39,156 nucleotides of DNA from Linderina pennispora (Eukaryota > Kickxellomycota > Kickxellomycetes > Kickxellales > Kickxellaceae): NCBI RefSeq assembly GCF_002104995.1, contig NW_024468330.1, positions 1-39,156 of the forward strand, in the 5' to 3' direction. This document shows positions 29,333 through 39,152 of the stretch, in pieces (within the stretch, counting starts at the first letter, position 1; each line of letters starts with the position of its first letter). The notes under the pieces are model-generated. The model did not search any database. It saw only the letters and a list, made by a program, of their open reading frames with translations, and was not told the DNA's origin. A program made the translations under genes and the position numbers.

Positions 29333-29699
29333 AAACTGGATCTCCCAACGACTATAGATAGTGTACATGTTTCGTTCGTATATAAGTAAAAATTGCACTA
29401 ACTACATGCATATTATGTTCGCGCATTAACGGCAAAATAGCATTGAGAAGGCAGAATAGCTGGGGTCATGTTAGCTAGCATCAGCATTTTGGAAATCTAC
29501 AAAGATATATTCATCCATCTGTATTCCGTGGTGGGTTACCCGCCTATTCACCGCCTCATGTACTCGCTGGGTTTGCCGGCGATTGCATCTTTGCGAGTGA
29601 CGAGAAATCTAGGGCAGACAACCGCAAAACGATTCGGTTCTCAAGAACGCCACCCATCACTACATTGGCCATTTCTGCAAACCTTCACAGCATCGCATA
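29333..29699. other. intergenic between convergent genes
   Basis: 367 bp between the DNRLRE gene and the SFI1-like gene, which converge. AT-rich, holding both 3' untranslated regions. No further feature. Confidence 0.5.
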
Positions 29700-32474
29700 T
29701 TAGTATCCAGCGATTGGCTCTGACACCGAAAAGAGCACCGGGCTGTTCGGCGACGTCTTTGCCCGCCACGCCAGCAGCACCTGTCGCCGCAGGTTAGCAT
29801 TGCACCAGGCGTCAGCAAACCGCATCTCCAGGTCGTGCTGCAGCCTGCGGTTACGCGCCACCGTCCGCAGCCGCCTGAGCGCATTTCTCGCAGTGCGCTT
29901 CCGACTCCACCCCTCGGCAACTCTCTCTATCCGGCTCTCCCTCATTGTCTCGTCGCGCTGGGCCACACAGATCCTGACCCGGTCGTCGCTAGAAGCGCGC
30001 ATCCACCGGCTCAATGCCATGCGTGTTTGGCTCTCCCACCGGAACGCCAGGGCCTGCATATACATATCCCTGCTGTGCTTCTCCGCCGGACCCGCCGGAT
30101 CTTGATCGGCATGTCTCCGGTGCTTGTCAACGAGCCGGCGGAAGCATGTCTGCACCAGCACCGCGTCGCTCTGCACCGCCGAGTTATCCATGGCCAGGCG
30201 GTGCGCATACAGGCGGTTCCGCCAGCGATGGATCGCAGGATTAAGCAGCGCCTCGCGCTCCTTGTCGCGCGCGACCTTGGCGATGCGTGCACACCGCGCA
30301 ATACTTGCAAATACCGGCCTCATCGACTTGACCAGCCGCCCCTTGCCCAGAAGGCTGCCGCGCGTCGCCACAATCCATTTGCGGATGGAATCAGCAACCA
30401 TGTTTTGCTCGTGTGTCGATGAGATGCGAGCCTCGAGCTGCCGCAGAGTGTCGCCGTTCTGGCCGTCGAGATCGCTGCCATCCGAATCAAAGTCCTCGGT
30501 GAGCTCGATAATCGAGACATGCGTGTTGGCGCTATCTCCAAGCATGCCGCTGGCCATATACGGAGTAGCCTTCTGGATATTTTGGTCCACAGCGATGCGG
30601 CAGAATTCATGCAGGCAGCGACGCAGCAGACTATGTCTGTGCACAACTCCCCAATCGAACACCAAATAGCCGTCCGACTCGTAAAAGGCCTGCTCTTGCA
30701 TGATATTAGGCAGGCCTGCGTACACCTGGTCCTCGAGGACTTGTCTGTCGCGCACCAGCTTGTGCCACGCGTCAAACATCTGTGCAATCCTCTCGTTGTC
30801 AGCATCTTCGATGATCGGCTCAAGCCCGGCCTCCGCCTCGATATCTTCATAGCCGAGCGGCTCAAACTCCTGGTTCTCCTCCACTAGACCAGCGCTTTGC
30901 CCAGCAAGGAGATCAGCTGCCTCCGCAAGCATACCGTGGTTCAGTTCCGCCGCATCTTCGCGCTCAATTTGCAGCTTGCAATATCCCCCCGTAATGGCGC
31001 CCCAGAAATCGGAGATAACAAGCGTCCGGCGGAACGTATCCGCCTGCTGGCCCATCTCCTTGACTTTGTAGAACTGGTTAAAGAGACGCTCAACGAACTG
31101 TTGTCGCTTAGTCCTTGCGTAGTGCATGTCTGCTATCCGCATATCCTCGACATCTCTCAGCGCCTGCGTGCGCCATCTGTTGAGGACCCGGCGCTTGTGA
31201 CGTCTGGTGATACTCTGTCTGGCACGCTCAAGCTCTGTGGCATCCAGATCACCCAGATCATCTGGATCGCCGCTGCGTACAATATCCGTACTATCCTGAT
31301 ATTGCAGGTCTAGTGCCCGCTGAGACATATCATCGTCCTTCGCCTCAACTGCCACATCCCGTCGTGTTACCAGTCCGGGTTGTTCAAGCATGCTAGTCTG
31401 AGTTACTGCATCAATGCCCCGAGGACTGCGACCTGCTGTTTGAGCACCACGCGGACTGTCCACACTGCCAGCTGTGTTATGAGAAGCTGAAAGCGACAGA
31501 TGGCGACCACTGGGGCGATGCTGATTTGTCCGCTGGCGCCCGACATTTGCAGTACTGCTATCTTTCTGCTGCCTCCTGATACTCTGCAGCCTGTCAAGCG
31601 TACGATGCTTGAGCTGCCTCTCACCGAACTTGTCGGCCGTGCGCTCACATTCAGACTCAAGCATCGACACTCTGTGCCACCCGCAGAGAGCCCTGCTTGC
31701 CAACGCCTTCTGCTCCGACTTCCTGCGCTCCTCCATCATCGCCATATGCCACCTCCTCAGCAACAGGCCCTGGCGGTCCCTGCGCTGGGCCTCCTGGAGT
31801 GCAATCTCCCGGCGATGCCCCATCTCCTGGCGCAACACCGACAGGCACCTGGCCACCAGCCGCCTATTGTGCTCATGCTGCCAGTACGTAAACCGGTTCA
31901 GCACCTCGCTAGCATATGTCAAGCGCTGCATCGTGCGGCTCAGCAGGATCTTCCGGCAGTATCTGTCGGCCAAGTCATAGTATAGGCGCTGGAAGCGATG
32001 CCCTGGCCCGGCAATCACCTTGCGTGCGGTCCGCTTTACACCCACAGCTACCCGGTGCAGCATGTTGTCGCGGTGCACCCGCACGGCCAGCGCCCACATG
32101 TCAACAAGCTCTTCGCGCCGCTGCCGCTTGGCCTCGGCCATGAGCCGCCAGCCGCGCAGCATCATGGTTAGTGCTATTGCCTGGTTGTTTGGCGACTCCA
32201 TCGTTATTACATTGCGCAGCGTGGTTTCGGCGACGTGCTTGTTTTGCACCATCGAGTGCTGTGTGCGGCGCGAAAACATTGGCGAGACTTCTTCCTCCTC
32301 TTCTTCCTCGGTGCTGCTGAGCTCAGAGGCTGTGCCGCTGCTCAATGACAAGCTGGTGGGTGGCGGGCGCCCTCTGGCTGGTGTGTGAGTGCGCAGCAGG
32401 GCGCGCTGGTTGTGCCCAGTGGCTGTTGTTCTGGCGTAGTGTGCCGACTCGCGATTGCGGTACCGAAACGACAT
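29700..32474 (-). CDS. SFI1: Sfi1-like centrin-binding spindle pole protein
   Basis: 924-residue protein of mostly long helix with spaced Trp-centred units of the Sfi1 type: MMLRGWRLMAEAKRQRR, LNRFTYWQHEHNRRLV, LLLRRWHMAMMEERRK, LNRWRTQALRDVE, MFDAWHKLVRDRQV, IHRWRNRLYAHRL, LSRWMRASSDDR and LLAWRAKTS. Such repeats form a continuous helix that binds centrin (Cdc31) and builds the half-bridge for spindle pole body duplication. The N-terminus is a disordered Ser/Glu-rich stretch. A middle acidic region without Trp units (about 380-420 and 500-560) separates two repeat blocks. Single exon, intact despite its length. It is divergent from AP-1 mu over 304 bp. Confidence 0.8.
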   Translation of the reverse strand: MSFRYRNRESAHYARTTATGHNQRALLRTHTPARGRPPPTSLSLSSGTASELSSTEEEEEEEVSPMFSRRTQHSMVQNKHVAETTLRNVITMESPNNQAIALTMMLRGWRLMAEAKRQRREELVDMWALAVRVHRDNMLHRVAVGVKRTARKVIAGPGHRFQRLYYDLADRYCRKILLSRTMQRLTYASEVLNRFTYWQHEHNRRLVARCLSVLRQEMGHRREIALQEAQRRDRQGLLLRRWHMAMMEERRKSEQKALASRALCGWHRVSMLESECERTADKFGERQLKHRTLDRLQSIRRQQKDSSTANVGRQRTNQHRPSGRHLSLSASHNTAGSVDSPRGAQTAGRSPRGIDAVTQTSMLEQPGLVTRRDVAVEAKDDDMSQRALDLQYQDSTDIVRSGDPDDLGDLDATELERARQSITRRHKRRVLNRWRTQALRDVEDMRIADMHYARTKRQQFVERLFNQFYKVKEMGQQADTFRRTLVISDFWGAITGGYCKLQIEREDAAELNHGMLAEAADLLAGQSAGLVEENQEFEPLGYEDIEAEAGLEPIIEDADNERIAQMFDAWHKLVRDRQVLEDQVYAGLPNIMQEQAFYESDGYLVFDWGVVHRHSLLRRCLHEFCRIAVDQNIQKATPYMASGMLGDSANTHVSIIELTEDFDSDGSDLDGQNGDTLRQLEARISSTHEQNMVADSIRKWIVATRGSLLGKGRLVKSMRPVFASIARCARIAKVARDKEREALLNPAIHRWRNRLYAHRLAMDNSAVQSDAVLVQTCFRRLVDKHRRHADQDPAGPAEKHSRDMYMQALAFRWESQTRMALSRWMRASSDDRVRICVAQRDETMRESRIERVAEGWSRKRTARNALRRLRTVARNRRLQHDLEMRFADAWCNANLRRQVLLAWRAKTSPNSPVLFSVSEPIAGY

Positions 32475-32778
32475 GGCAAAAGGAATGTCTGGAGCAAGGG
32501 TTGAATTAGGCTTAAAAATATATGGTAAACAAAAAAGCGCGCGGGTAGGTGACAGCAGGAAAGAGAGCGACTCTGAAAAAAAAAACGTGCACTTGGAATC
32601 GCGTCAGGCTCTAGGCGCTGCTCGCCTCCACAAGCTTTTTTTCCCGAGTGAGCCGTCTGGTGGACCACAGCTCCACATTATTCGCATGACTTGCGAGCCT
32701 GTCGGAGCTTGAGTCCTTCCCTCATCTCTGTCATTTAAACCCTGTTCGTAATTATTTCCTTCTTTTCTTTTTCATACT
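32475..32778. promoter_or_regulatory. shared divergent promoter SFI1-like / APM1
   Basis: 304 bp between outward-facing start codons. A pyrimidine-rich tract (ttccttcttttctttttc, 32757-32774) sits just before the APM1 ATG, as is common for fungal 5' leaders. No specific factor site recognised. Confidence 0.5.
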
Positions 32779-34086
32779 ATGGCGTCAGCGATATTCCTGG
32801 TAGATTTGAAGGGCAAGCCGCTCATTGCACGCGATTACCGCGGCGACATTCCGCTGTCGGCCATCGACCGGTTCATGCCCCTTTTGCAGGAGAGGGAAGA
32901 TGAGGAAGGCACGAGTCTGCCGGTAATGACAGAGAATGGAGTGACGTACCTGCATCTGCGCGAGAAGGATGTGTACCTGGTTGCGCTGACGCGCAAAAAC
33001 ACAAACGCAATGACGCTGCTGCAGTTCCTGCACCACCTGTCGCAGGTATTCACCGAGTACTTCAAGACACTGGAGGAGGAGTCGATTCGCGACAACTTTG
33101 TGATAATTTACGAGCTGCTGGACGAGATGATGGACTACGGGATTCCGCAGATAACGGAGCCGAAGATTCTGAAGGAGTACATTACGCAGGAGAGCCATAT
33201 GCTGGAGATTACGCCGCGGCCGCCGATGGCGGTGACGAACGCGGTGTCGTGGCGGTCGGAGGGCATAATGTACCGCAAGAACGAGGTGTTCCTGGACGTG
33301 GTGGAGTCGATCAACATGATGGTGAACGCGAACGGCAATGTGCTGAGCAGCGAGATCCAGGGGGCGGTGAAGATGAAGGTGTATCTGAGCGGGATGCCGG
33401 AGCTGCGGCTGGGGCTGAACGATAAGGTGATGTTTGAGAGCACGGGGCGCAGCGCCAAGGGCAAGGCAGTGGAGATGGAGGACATCCGGTTCCACCAGTG
33501 CGTGCGGCTGTCCAAGTTCGAGACGGACCGGACAATCTCGTTTATTCCGCCCGACGGCGAGTTCGAGCTGATGACGTACCGGCTGAACACGCAGATCAAG
33601 CCGCTGATCTGGTGCGAGTCGGTGGTCGAGAGCCACCGCGGGCGCGTCGAGTACATGGTCAAGGCCAAGGCGCAGTTCAAGCACCGGTCGACGGCGAACA
33701 ACGTCGAGATCATCGTGCCGGTGCCCGACGACGCCGACTCGCCCAAGTTCAAGTCGACCATTGGCTCAGTCAAGTACGCGCCTGAACGCTCGGCGTTTGT
33801 GTGGAAGATCAAGCAGTTCCAGGGCGGCAAGGAGGCCCTCCTGCGGGCGCACTTTGGACTGCCCAGTATCCGCGACGACGACCCCGAGAGGCGTCCGCCA
33901 ATCTCGGTCAAGTTCGAGATCCCGTACTTTACCACGTCGGGCATCCAGGTGCGCTACCTGAAGATTGTCGAAAAGTCCGGGTACCAGGCGCTGCCCTGGG
34001 TCCGGTACATTACAAAGAACGGCGACTACCAGATCCGGATGCCGGAGCCGCTGAAATCGGGCGGCTCGCGCTTGCCGCCCATCTGA
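32779..34086 (+). CDS. APM1: AP-1 clathrin adaptor complex mu subunit
   Basis: 435-residue medium subunit of the AP-1 complex, which sorts cargo between trans-Golgi and endosomes. The N-terminal longin-like domain begins MASAIFLVDLKGKPLIARDY and includes NFVIIYELLDEMMDYGIPQ. The C-terminal mu-homology domain (about 165-433) contains WRSEGIMYRKNEVFLDVVES, a cargo-tyrosine pocket framework, and IPYFTTSGIQVRYLKIVEKS with LPWVRYITKNGDY. Length is the usual 420-440. It ends in a PLKSGGSRLPPI tail beyond the usual family end. Single exon, intact. The stop lies 135 bp from the convergent lipase. Confidence 0.96.
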   Translation: MASAIFLVDLKGKPLIARDYRGDIPLSAIDRFMPLLQEREDEEGTSLPVMTENGVTYLHLREKDVYLVALTRKNTNAMTLLQFLHHLSQVFTEYFKTLEEESIRDNFVIIYELLDEMMDYGIPQITEPKILKEYITQESHMLEITPRPPMAVTNAVSWRSEGIMYRKNEVFLDVVESINMMVNANGNVLSSEIQGAVKMKVYLSGMPELRLGLNDKVMFESTGRSAKGKAVEMEDIRFHQCVRLSKFETDRTISFIPPDGEFELMTYRLNTQIKPLIWCESVVESHRGRVEYMVKAKAQFKHRSTANNVEIIVPVPDDADSPKFKSTIGSVKYAPERSAFVWKIKQFQGGKEALLRAHFGLPSIRDDDPERRPPISVKFEIPYFTTSGIQVRYLKIVEKSGYQALPWVRYITKNGDYQIRMPEPLKSGGSRLPPI

Positions 34087-34221
34087 GGGGAATGGAGATG
34101 GCCAGCTACATGCACTTTATACTAGTTCCAATAAGGGGCGGGGGTATGCACATGCACGCCCTTCCTCCCCATTCGCATTACAAGAAAAAACAACGTACGT
34201 AAAAGAGCTGTCTAGTGCGCC

Positions 34222-35203
34222 TTAGTCAAGACGCTGCAGGATCCACTGCGTGTACGTCTTGGGAATGTCAATGTCAAGGTCGTTCTGGAAATGGATCTCG
34301 TGGTACTTGCACCCCTTGATCTCCTCGTAGTGCTTGTCGAGGTGCTCGGGCAGCTTGCTGTAAAACTCCCTTGTGCCCTCGTAGTCGGTGGCCATATCGC
34401 CGTCGGCGTGGATCAGATACACGGGCGTGGCGAAGGCAGCGGCCTCCTTCAGCAGCTTCAGGCCGCCAAAGTAGATATCGGCCATGGTGCCCAGCGAGCA
34501 GTACGAAAGGTTCAGCGGCGACGCATTGAACTTGTCCAGCTCGGCCTGGTTGTTGGTCAGGTGCTCGGTGGCAATGCCCGACTTCTTCTTGATGCTCGGC
34601 GCGAATTTGACCACCTGCTTGAGAATAAGCTCGACGACCTTGGCCGGCTGCGCAGTCTTCCCAGGCCTCAGCGCCGGTGCCGAGCACACCACGCCCCTGA
34701 CGTGCTTATCACTGTTGCGCTCGGCGCAGTACTTTAGCGAAATAAACCCGCCCATCGAATGGCCAAACTACAGAACAGCACAAGGACTTTTTGGTACCTC
34801 CTGCCAAGACCCAGCAAACCGCAGGGCTCCATTGAAGGCTCCTCCCCGTTCTCTAGTTGCTTACCAGGAAATGCGGCACGCCGTCGATTGTCGCCCGCTT
34901 GTTCATGGCAGCCACATCGTCCAGGACATTCTGGATGCCCTGGTTGTGGCCGAGGTTGCCGTCCTTCTCGCCAGTCCTGCCGAAGCCGCGCTGATCGAAC
35001 CCCAATGCCTGGATGCCTGCGCGCGCAAAGGCCCTGGCCAGGTCCTCGTACCGGTCGATGTGCTCGCTCAGCCCATGCACCAGCGTCACCGTGGCCTTGG
35101 GCGGCTGCACGACGGATTTATACAGGTGGGTGTAGAATTCGTGGCCGTTCTCTGCCACCCACTCGGTGGTCTCCTGGACAACTTCTGTATTATCGGTGGC
35201 CAT
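34222..35203 (-). CDS. YJU3: monoacylglycerol lipase (Yju3/MGL-like)
   Basis: Serine hydrolase of the alpha/beta fold, about 294 residues, releasing fatty acid from monoglycerides on lipid droplets and membranes. Exon 1 (35203-34865, 113 codons) has the oxyanion motif LVHGLSEH and FDQRGFGRTG. A 97-nt intron (34864-34768: GTAAGC ... ctgtag) leads to exon 2 (34767-34222), which opens with FGHSMGG, the nucleophile elbow. The acid is the Asp in LIHADGDMATDY and the base the His in KYHEIHFQND. The start at ATG 35203 (MATDNT) is chosen because the upstream frame has no lipase similarity. Phase 0 across the intron; otherwise intact. Confidence 0.9.
34768..34864 (-). other. intron of monoacylglycerol lipase gene
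   Basis: 97-nt phase-0 GT-AG intron. Donor GTAAGC, acceptor ctgtag, joining ...PHFL to FGHSMGG. Confidence 0.88.
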
Positions 35204-36468
35204 TCGTACTATATGGCGGTATTGAAGACAAAAACAAGGTGAAGAAAAAAAATAAAAATGCGGTGTGAGGAAGAAAAGGTGTAGCTTCCGCAGGCCAAAA
35301 CCCGCGCCCCTTGTATACAGACCAAGGGAGAGTTTGCATGCGGAGGGGATGTGTAGGCAAGGGGGAGTTTGGCTGGGAAGGTACAAGGGAAAATATGCAG
35401 CTACTCGTGCTTGCTCACCAGACCCATCCATTTTAGTCGTATTTGGCACACACGGACAGAAGCACATGAAAACAAAGTGCCTTTATGGTCCTTGGGTAAA
35501 CATAGCCAGGAGGAGCACCGGAGGACAGCAATGGCCCGGGCCTGCACAGCATCGAGATCCTTTTGTGCATTGATTGCGCTACCAGTGGTCTGAAGACCAG
35601 TCTGTTTTCCTTTTACAAGCCCATGCGCAGACCGCCGTGAGATTGGCGGTTCCCATCAGCCTTGGCCCATTTTGTTTTGGTCGGCGCAAGAAATTCAGGC
35701 TGAACATGACGGTGGCCCGCGGTACTTTGGCACCGAATCTGAACAGCACGGGCAGTGCGCTGGGTGCCCGGAAGATATGCAGTCCAGGAAGCGTCCGTCT
35801 GGCTGGCACTGCATCCACGTCTGCCCACCAAGTGTTCCGTTTACTCCACTACCCCTCCCCCAACACGGGCCCACTTACCGGGTTCTCCCAGTGGCAGTAA
35901 TTAGTCCGAGTAGACGAACACGCCTCGAGACTCGTATAGCATTTGTGCTTGTGAGGCCCCCAGCATCGTGAAGAAGGCCGGTAGAGGGGGAGGCAGCAAG
36001 CTGATTGGGCCCTGGAGCGGTCATGTGCCCTGGCAGCCATCCCGCCAGGCCAACCGCCCATTGATGCTGCAATCACAGCATGACAGGCCCTTTTTCCCTT
36101 TGCAGTGTAGTTTTCCTCAGCCCTTTTTCTCTCTTCTATTTTGCAGGCCTAATATTTTTTCATTCGCCTTGTGTTTTGCTCGAAGGGAAGCACGCGAGAG
36201 CCTTTGATTATCTCTATCTGGTCCGGGTTGCTCTTGGTCCCCTGTACTGTTTCTCAGCATCTCAACACTCCTATTACTCCCCCACTCTTGTACTCTTTTC
36301 ACACAACACCCCCCCCCGCATCCCGTTATTGAACTAGCAGTAAGACGGAAGCAGCGTATATAGCCGCAAACCCCCATTGTAAAGCACAAGCATAGACACA
36401 CATGAGGCCTGCCACTCAACCTTGACGGACCACCGGCTGGCGGACAGACGCAGACGGGCAACACAGCG
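35204..36468. other. intergenic, 1.3 kb, no supported gene
   Basis: Holds the lipase promoter and the LDB-like upstream region. A minus-strand frame at 35579-35818 (79 codons) has basic, mitochondrial-like composition but no recognised family. A strong donor-like GTAAGTG (minus, near 35872-35878) lies upstream of it. A pyrimidine tract followed by TTTTGCAG near 36137-36145 (plus) looks like an acceptor and might end a 5'-untranslated intron of the LDB-like gene. A C(9)-type run sits at about 36307-36316. Confidence 0.35.
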
Positions 36469-38345
36469 ATGAACCCAATTGCATATTCACCTAGGACAGG
36501 GGGCAGGGATGTTTCTCGGCCGGCGCGCTGCCGCCGGGGATGCTGGCGAACGGGATCGGACAGGTGGCGCACGGGGCAGCGCCGATGCCTCAGTCACAGC
36601 AGCAGTCGACAGCCACGCTCATGCAGCAGCAGCATCAGCAGCAGCAACAGCTGCTGGGTTCAGTGAATGGCGGATGGGCATTCCATGCAGGGCGGGCGTA
36701 GCTCAGCCAGGCATGGTGCAGCAGCAGAACCGCCTATTGGCCCAGATTGCCATGGCCCAGCAGGGCGAGACGCAGGTCCCGACGGCAGCGATGATGGCGG
36801 GCAGCTGCAGCGTCGGGGGCAGCTGCCGTATACACTGATGGCGCAGCTGCAGCGGCAGCAGCACTTGGCTGACTCCACCGCCCCCGGGCACAGTCAGCAG
36901 CGCAGCATCGACAGCACTCAGCACACCGGCCCTGGCAACCGCTGGGCTGCCGCTAATGACCCAGACAGTTCCGGGGGTGCCAGCTGCCAGCCGGCGCTCA
37001 GCACGGCGACGCGCAAGTCCAAGGGGTCGCCACGGATAAGTAAGCGGGCGCCCAAGGAGCCGAAGCGCAAGGCCGCGGCCAAAAAAGACAGCGAGGCTAT
37101 GCCGCCGCCTGCGGGAAAGCGCAGCGTGCCACCAACCACCAAGCGCTCGCGCACCATGCCAGTGGTCCTCAGCAGCTGGCAGTTGACACATCAGCACCAG
37201 GTGGTGTGCTGGCCAGCGGAGCCATGCTGCCGCCCGCCATGCCGATGTCGGCGGGCGTTGGCGGGCTGCGTGCGTCGAATCCGCTGGCGCAGCAGCCGCA
37301 GCAAAGCCAGCAGATTCCGCAGGCGCTGTCCAGGACCAACAGCCGGCCGCCCAGTGGTGCCAATGGCCCCGGCGCCTAATCTGCCGGCGGCTGACGGCGC
37401 AGCAGGTGCTGGGCTCGGGCATCGAGCGGCTGCTGTCGTTCCACAGCCGGACTGTCGGCGGGGCAGGCACGCAGACCGAGGGGTTCTGGCAGGCGGCCAT
37501 CCGCGACCACTTCACGGGCCGAGCCAACATCCGCATGGATCTGGGGCAGCAGGCGTACGACATGCCGATTGATGACAGCCGCGCGGTTCTACACCAGCTG
37601 TTCACCGAGGGCAATGCGACCGGCAATCCACGTGGCCCTGGGCGACGCCAGCGTTCACTTGGTAGACCGCGCATCGTCCATAGTGGCCTTCCACGGCGTG
37701 CTGGTCACCACCGCTATGCCAACGGGCGCCGCGTGGTGGAGACCGGCGACTTGCGCGTGATCTTTGACCCGGCGTTCAGCATCCACCTGTGGGCGTTCAG
37801 CGCCGCCGACTCGACGATCCTGCTGCCGCGCAAGCGCCCCAGCGGCGCCGACGACGCGATGACGCGGTCGGCCGACGCGACCATCATGCGCAACCTGGCG
37901 TGGCCGCGCGAGCTGCCGCCGCCGCGTCGCCGCAAGTCGGCCCACGGCAAGCAGCCGCCCGACGAGTGCAGTCTGCCGCCGTGCTCCATGCAGCACCTGG
38001 AGATGGCCAACATCATGTACTTGCTGCGCGACCTGGTGGCCCTGCAGATGCAGTTCCCACACGAGGACAATGTGCTGGCCAAGTGGGCCGAGATTGTCGG
38101 CCCCGAGCCCTACGTGCCGCCGGCGTCCGCGCCAAGCTGCCGCTGCCGCCGCTGCCCCAGCAGACCGAGAAAAAGCCCCGCATCCGCCGCAAGTCCGTCC
38201 CGGCCATAGCCCCGGCCAAGCCGCCAGACTTCCAGCAGTCGTGCAGTCCCATCCCCGAAACCATCCCCGTGGTGCCATCAAATCCAAGTCATCGGTGACG
38301 TCGACCGCCACTGCTAGCAGTTCCCGCGCGGCCCCCAAAAAATAA
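36469..38345 (+). CDS. LIM-domain-binding (LDB/SEUSS-like) co-regulator, many frame breaks
   Basis: Reads as one transcriptional co-regulator only if followed across frames. The N-terminal half is Gln-rich (PMPQSQQQSTATLMQQQ; GMVQQQNRLLAQIAMAQQ), then a basic Ser/Lys/Pro stretch (PKEPKRKAAAKKDS). The conserved LDB core begins FWQAAIRDHFTGRANIRMD, continues in a second frame (HVALGDASVHLVDRASSIV) and returns to the first as NGRRVVETGDLRVIFDPAFS, then LEMANIMYLLRDLVALQMQF. The end is KSKSSVTSTATASSSRAAPK. At least six frame changes are needed (for example near 36660, 37580, 37593, 37625, 37714, 38130), in both directions. It could be a pseudogene or a poorly resolved GC-rich region. The start at 36469 is tentative. 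LDB proteins bridge LIM or homeodomain factors by dimerising. Confidence 0.6.
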
Positions 38346-38371
38346 ACCGCTGGCGCCCGCACCTTTTTATT
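38341..38371. promoter_or_regulatory. back-to-back poly(A) signals, LDB-like / hydrolase
   Basis: AATAAA on the plus strand at 38341-38346 overlaps the LDB-like stop. AATAAA on the minus strand (38371-38366) lies just past the convergent hydrolase stop. Confidence 0.5.
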
Positions 38372-38382
38372 ACCTCTTCCTA

Positions 38383-39152
38383 CTACAAAACAAAGTCAAC
38401 CACAATCTGCCAGAACCGCCTGTCGTCGAGCTGCCCAAAGTGCGTGCCCATGTCGCGCACCACCAGCGTGACGTCTCGTACCCCGAGCCCACCAGGCGCC
38501 CCGCGAACTGCGCTGCCTGGTCCGACCCAATCAGCTCGTCGGTCGTGCTGTTGGCCACCAGGAACCTGATATGCGCTGCCTCCGCAAGCTTGTTCTCTCA
38601 GCACATCGGGCTTGCCTCCTCATACTGGTCCTTGACGAACGCCATGTCGACAAAGTCGCTGTAGCTTGGATACGCCTGCAGCAAGCCGTCGAGGTTGTAG
38701 ATCCCGCCCACACCCACCACACCCCTGATTCTTTTGCCCAAAGCAAACACATGCTCCCGCAAAACCAGCGCGCCCGCCAGCTGCGCGCCCGCCGAATGCC
38801 CGACCAGATACAGATTGTCGGTATCCACGCGGTCGCAGCCCGGGTACTGCCCGGCAACAAGGAACTTTACTGCCGAAACCGTGTCATTCAGATGCATCGG
38901 ATGCATGGTTGCCGGGTCGCCGCGCACGCTGAGCCGGTAGTTGATTACTGCCACGGCCAGCCGGTCCCGGGATAACCCTACCAGGCCCTTGGCCAGGGTG
39001 CTTGATTCGCTTTTGTCGCCGCTCCGCCAGGCGCCCCCGTGGATGTAAACAACTAGCGGGTGTTTTGCTGTGGCCGAGTCCGGCATGTACAGGTCGAGCG
39101 TCTGCAGCGCCGCGTGGTCCGAGACATAGGGAATGTCGCTGTGAATTTGCAT
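38383..39152 (-). CDS. alpha/beta hydrolase, kynurenine-formamidase-like (broken 3' part)
   Basis: Starts at ATG 39152, four bases from the window edge, so an earlier start is possible. The first 184 residues are clear: oxyanion motif YIHGGAWRSGDKSE, INYRLSV, and nucleophile elbow LVGHSAGAQLAG, as in yeast Bna7-type kynurenine formamidases and related carboxylesterases. The frame meets TGA at 38598-38600 after EEASPMC, then the same frame continues as ENKLAEAAHIRFLVANSTTD. A second shift near 38466-38478 leads to TLVVRDMGTHFGQLDDRRFW, which carries the catalytic-His region (GTHF) and ends at 38383. The expected length of about 255 residues is met. So there is one in-frame stop plus one single-base loss, either sequence error or decay. 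Substrate unproven. Confidence 0.75.

Noticed and set aside
32785-33684. 299-codon minus-strand frame inside APM1
   Set aside because: Antisense shadow of a strongly conserved AP-1 mu coding region in GC-rich codons; Leu/His/Arg-rich composition is typical of such shadows.
35204-35467. Upstream in-frame extension of the monoacylglycerol lipase
   Set aside because: Phe/Cys-rich sequence without lipase similarity; the ATG at 35203 gives the normal N-terminus.
36595-36655. CAG-type repeat as a microsatellite or CRISPR-like array
   Set aside because: It encodes a Gln-rich tract of the LDB-like protein; there is no repeat-spacer periodicity.
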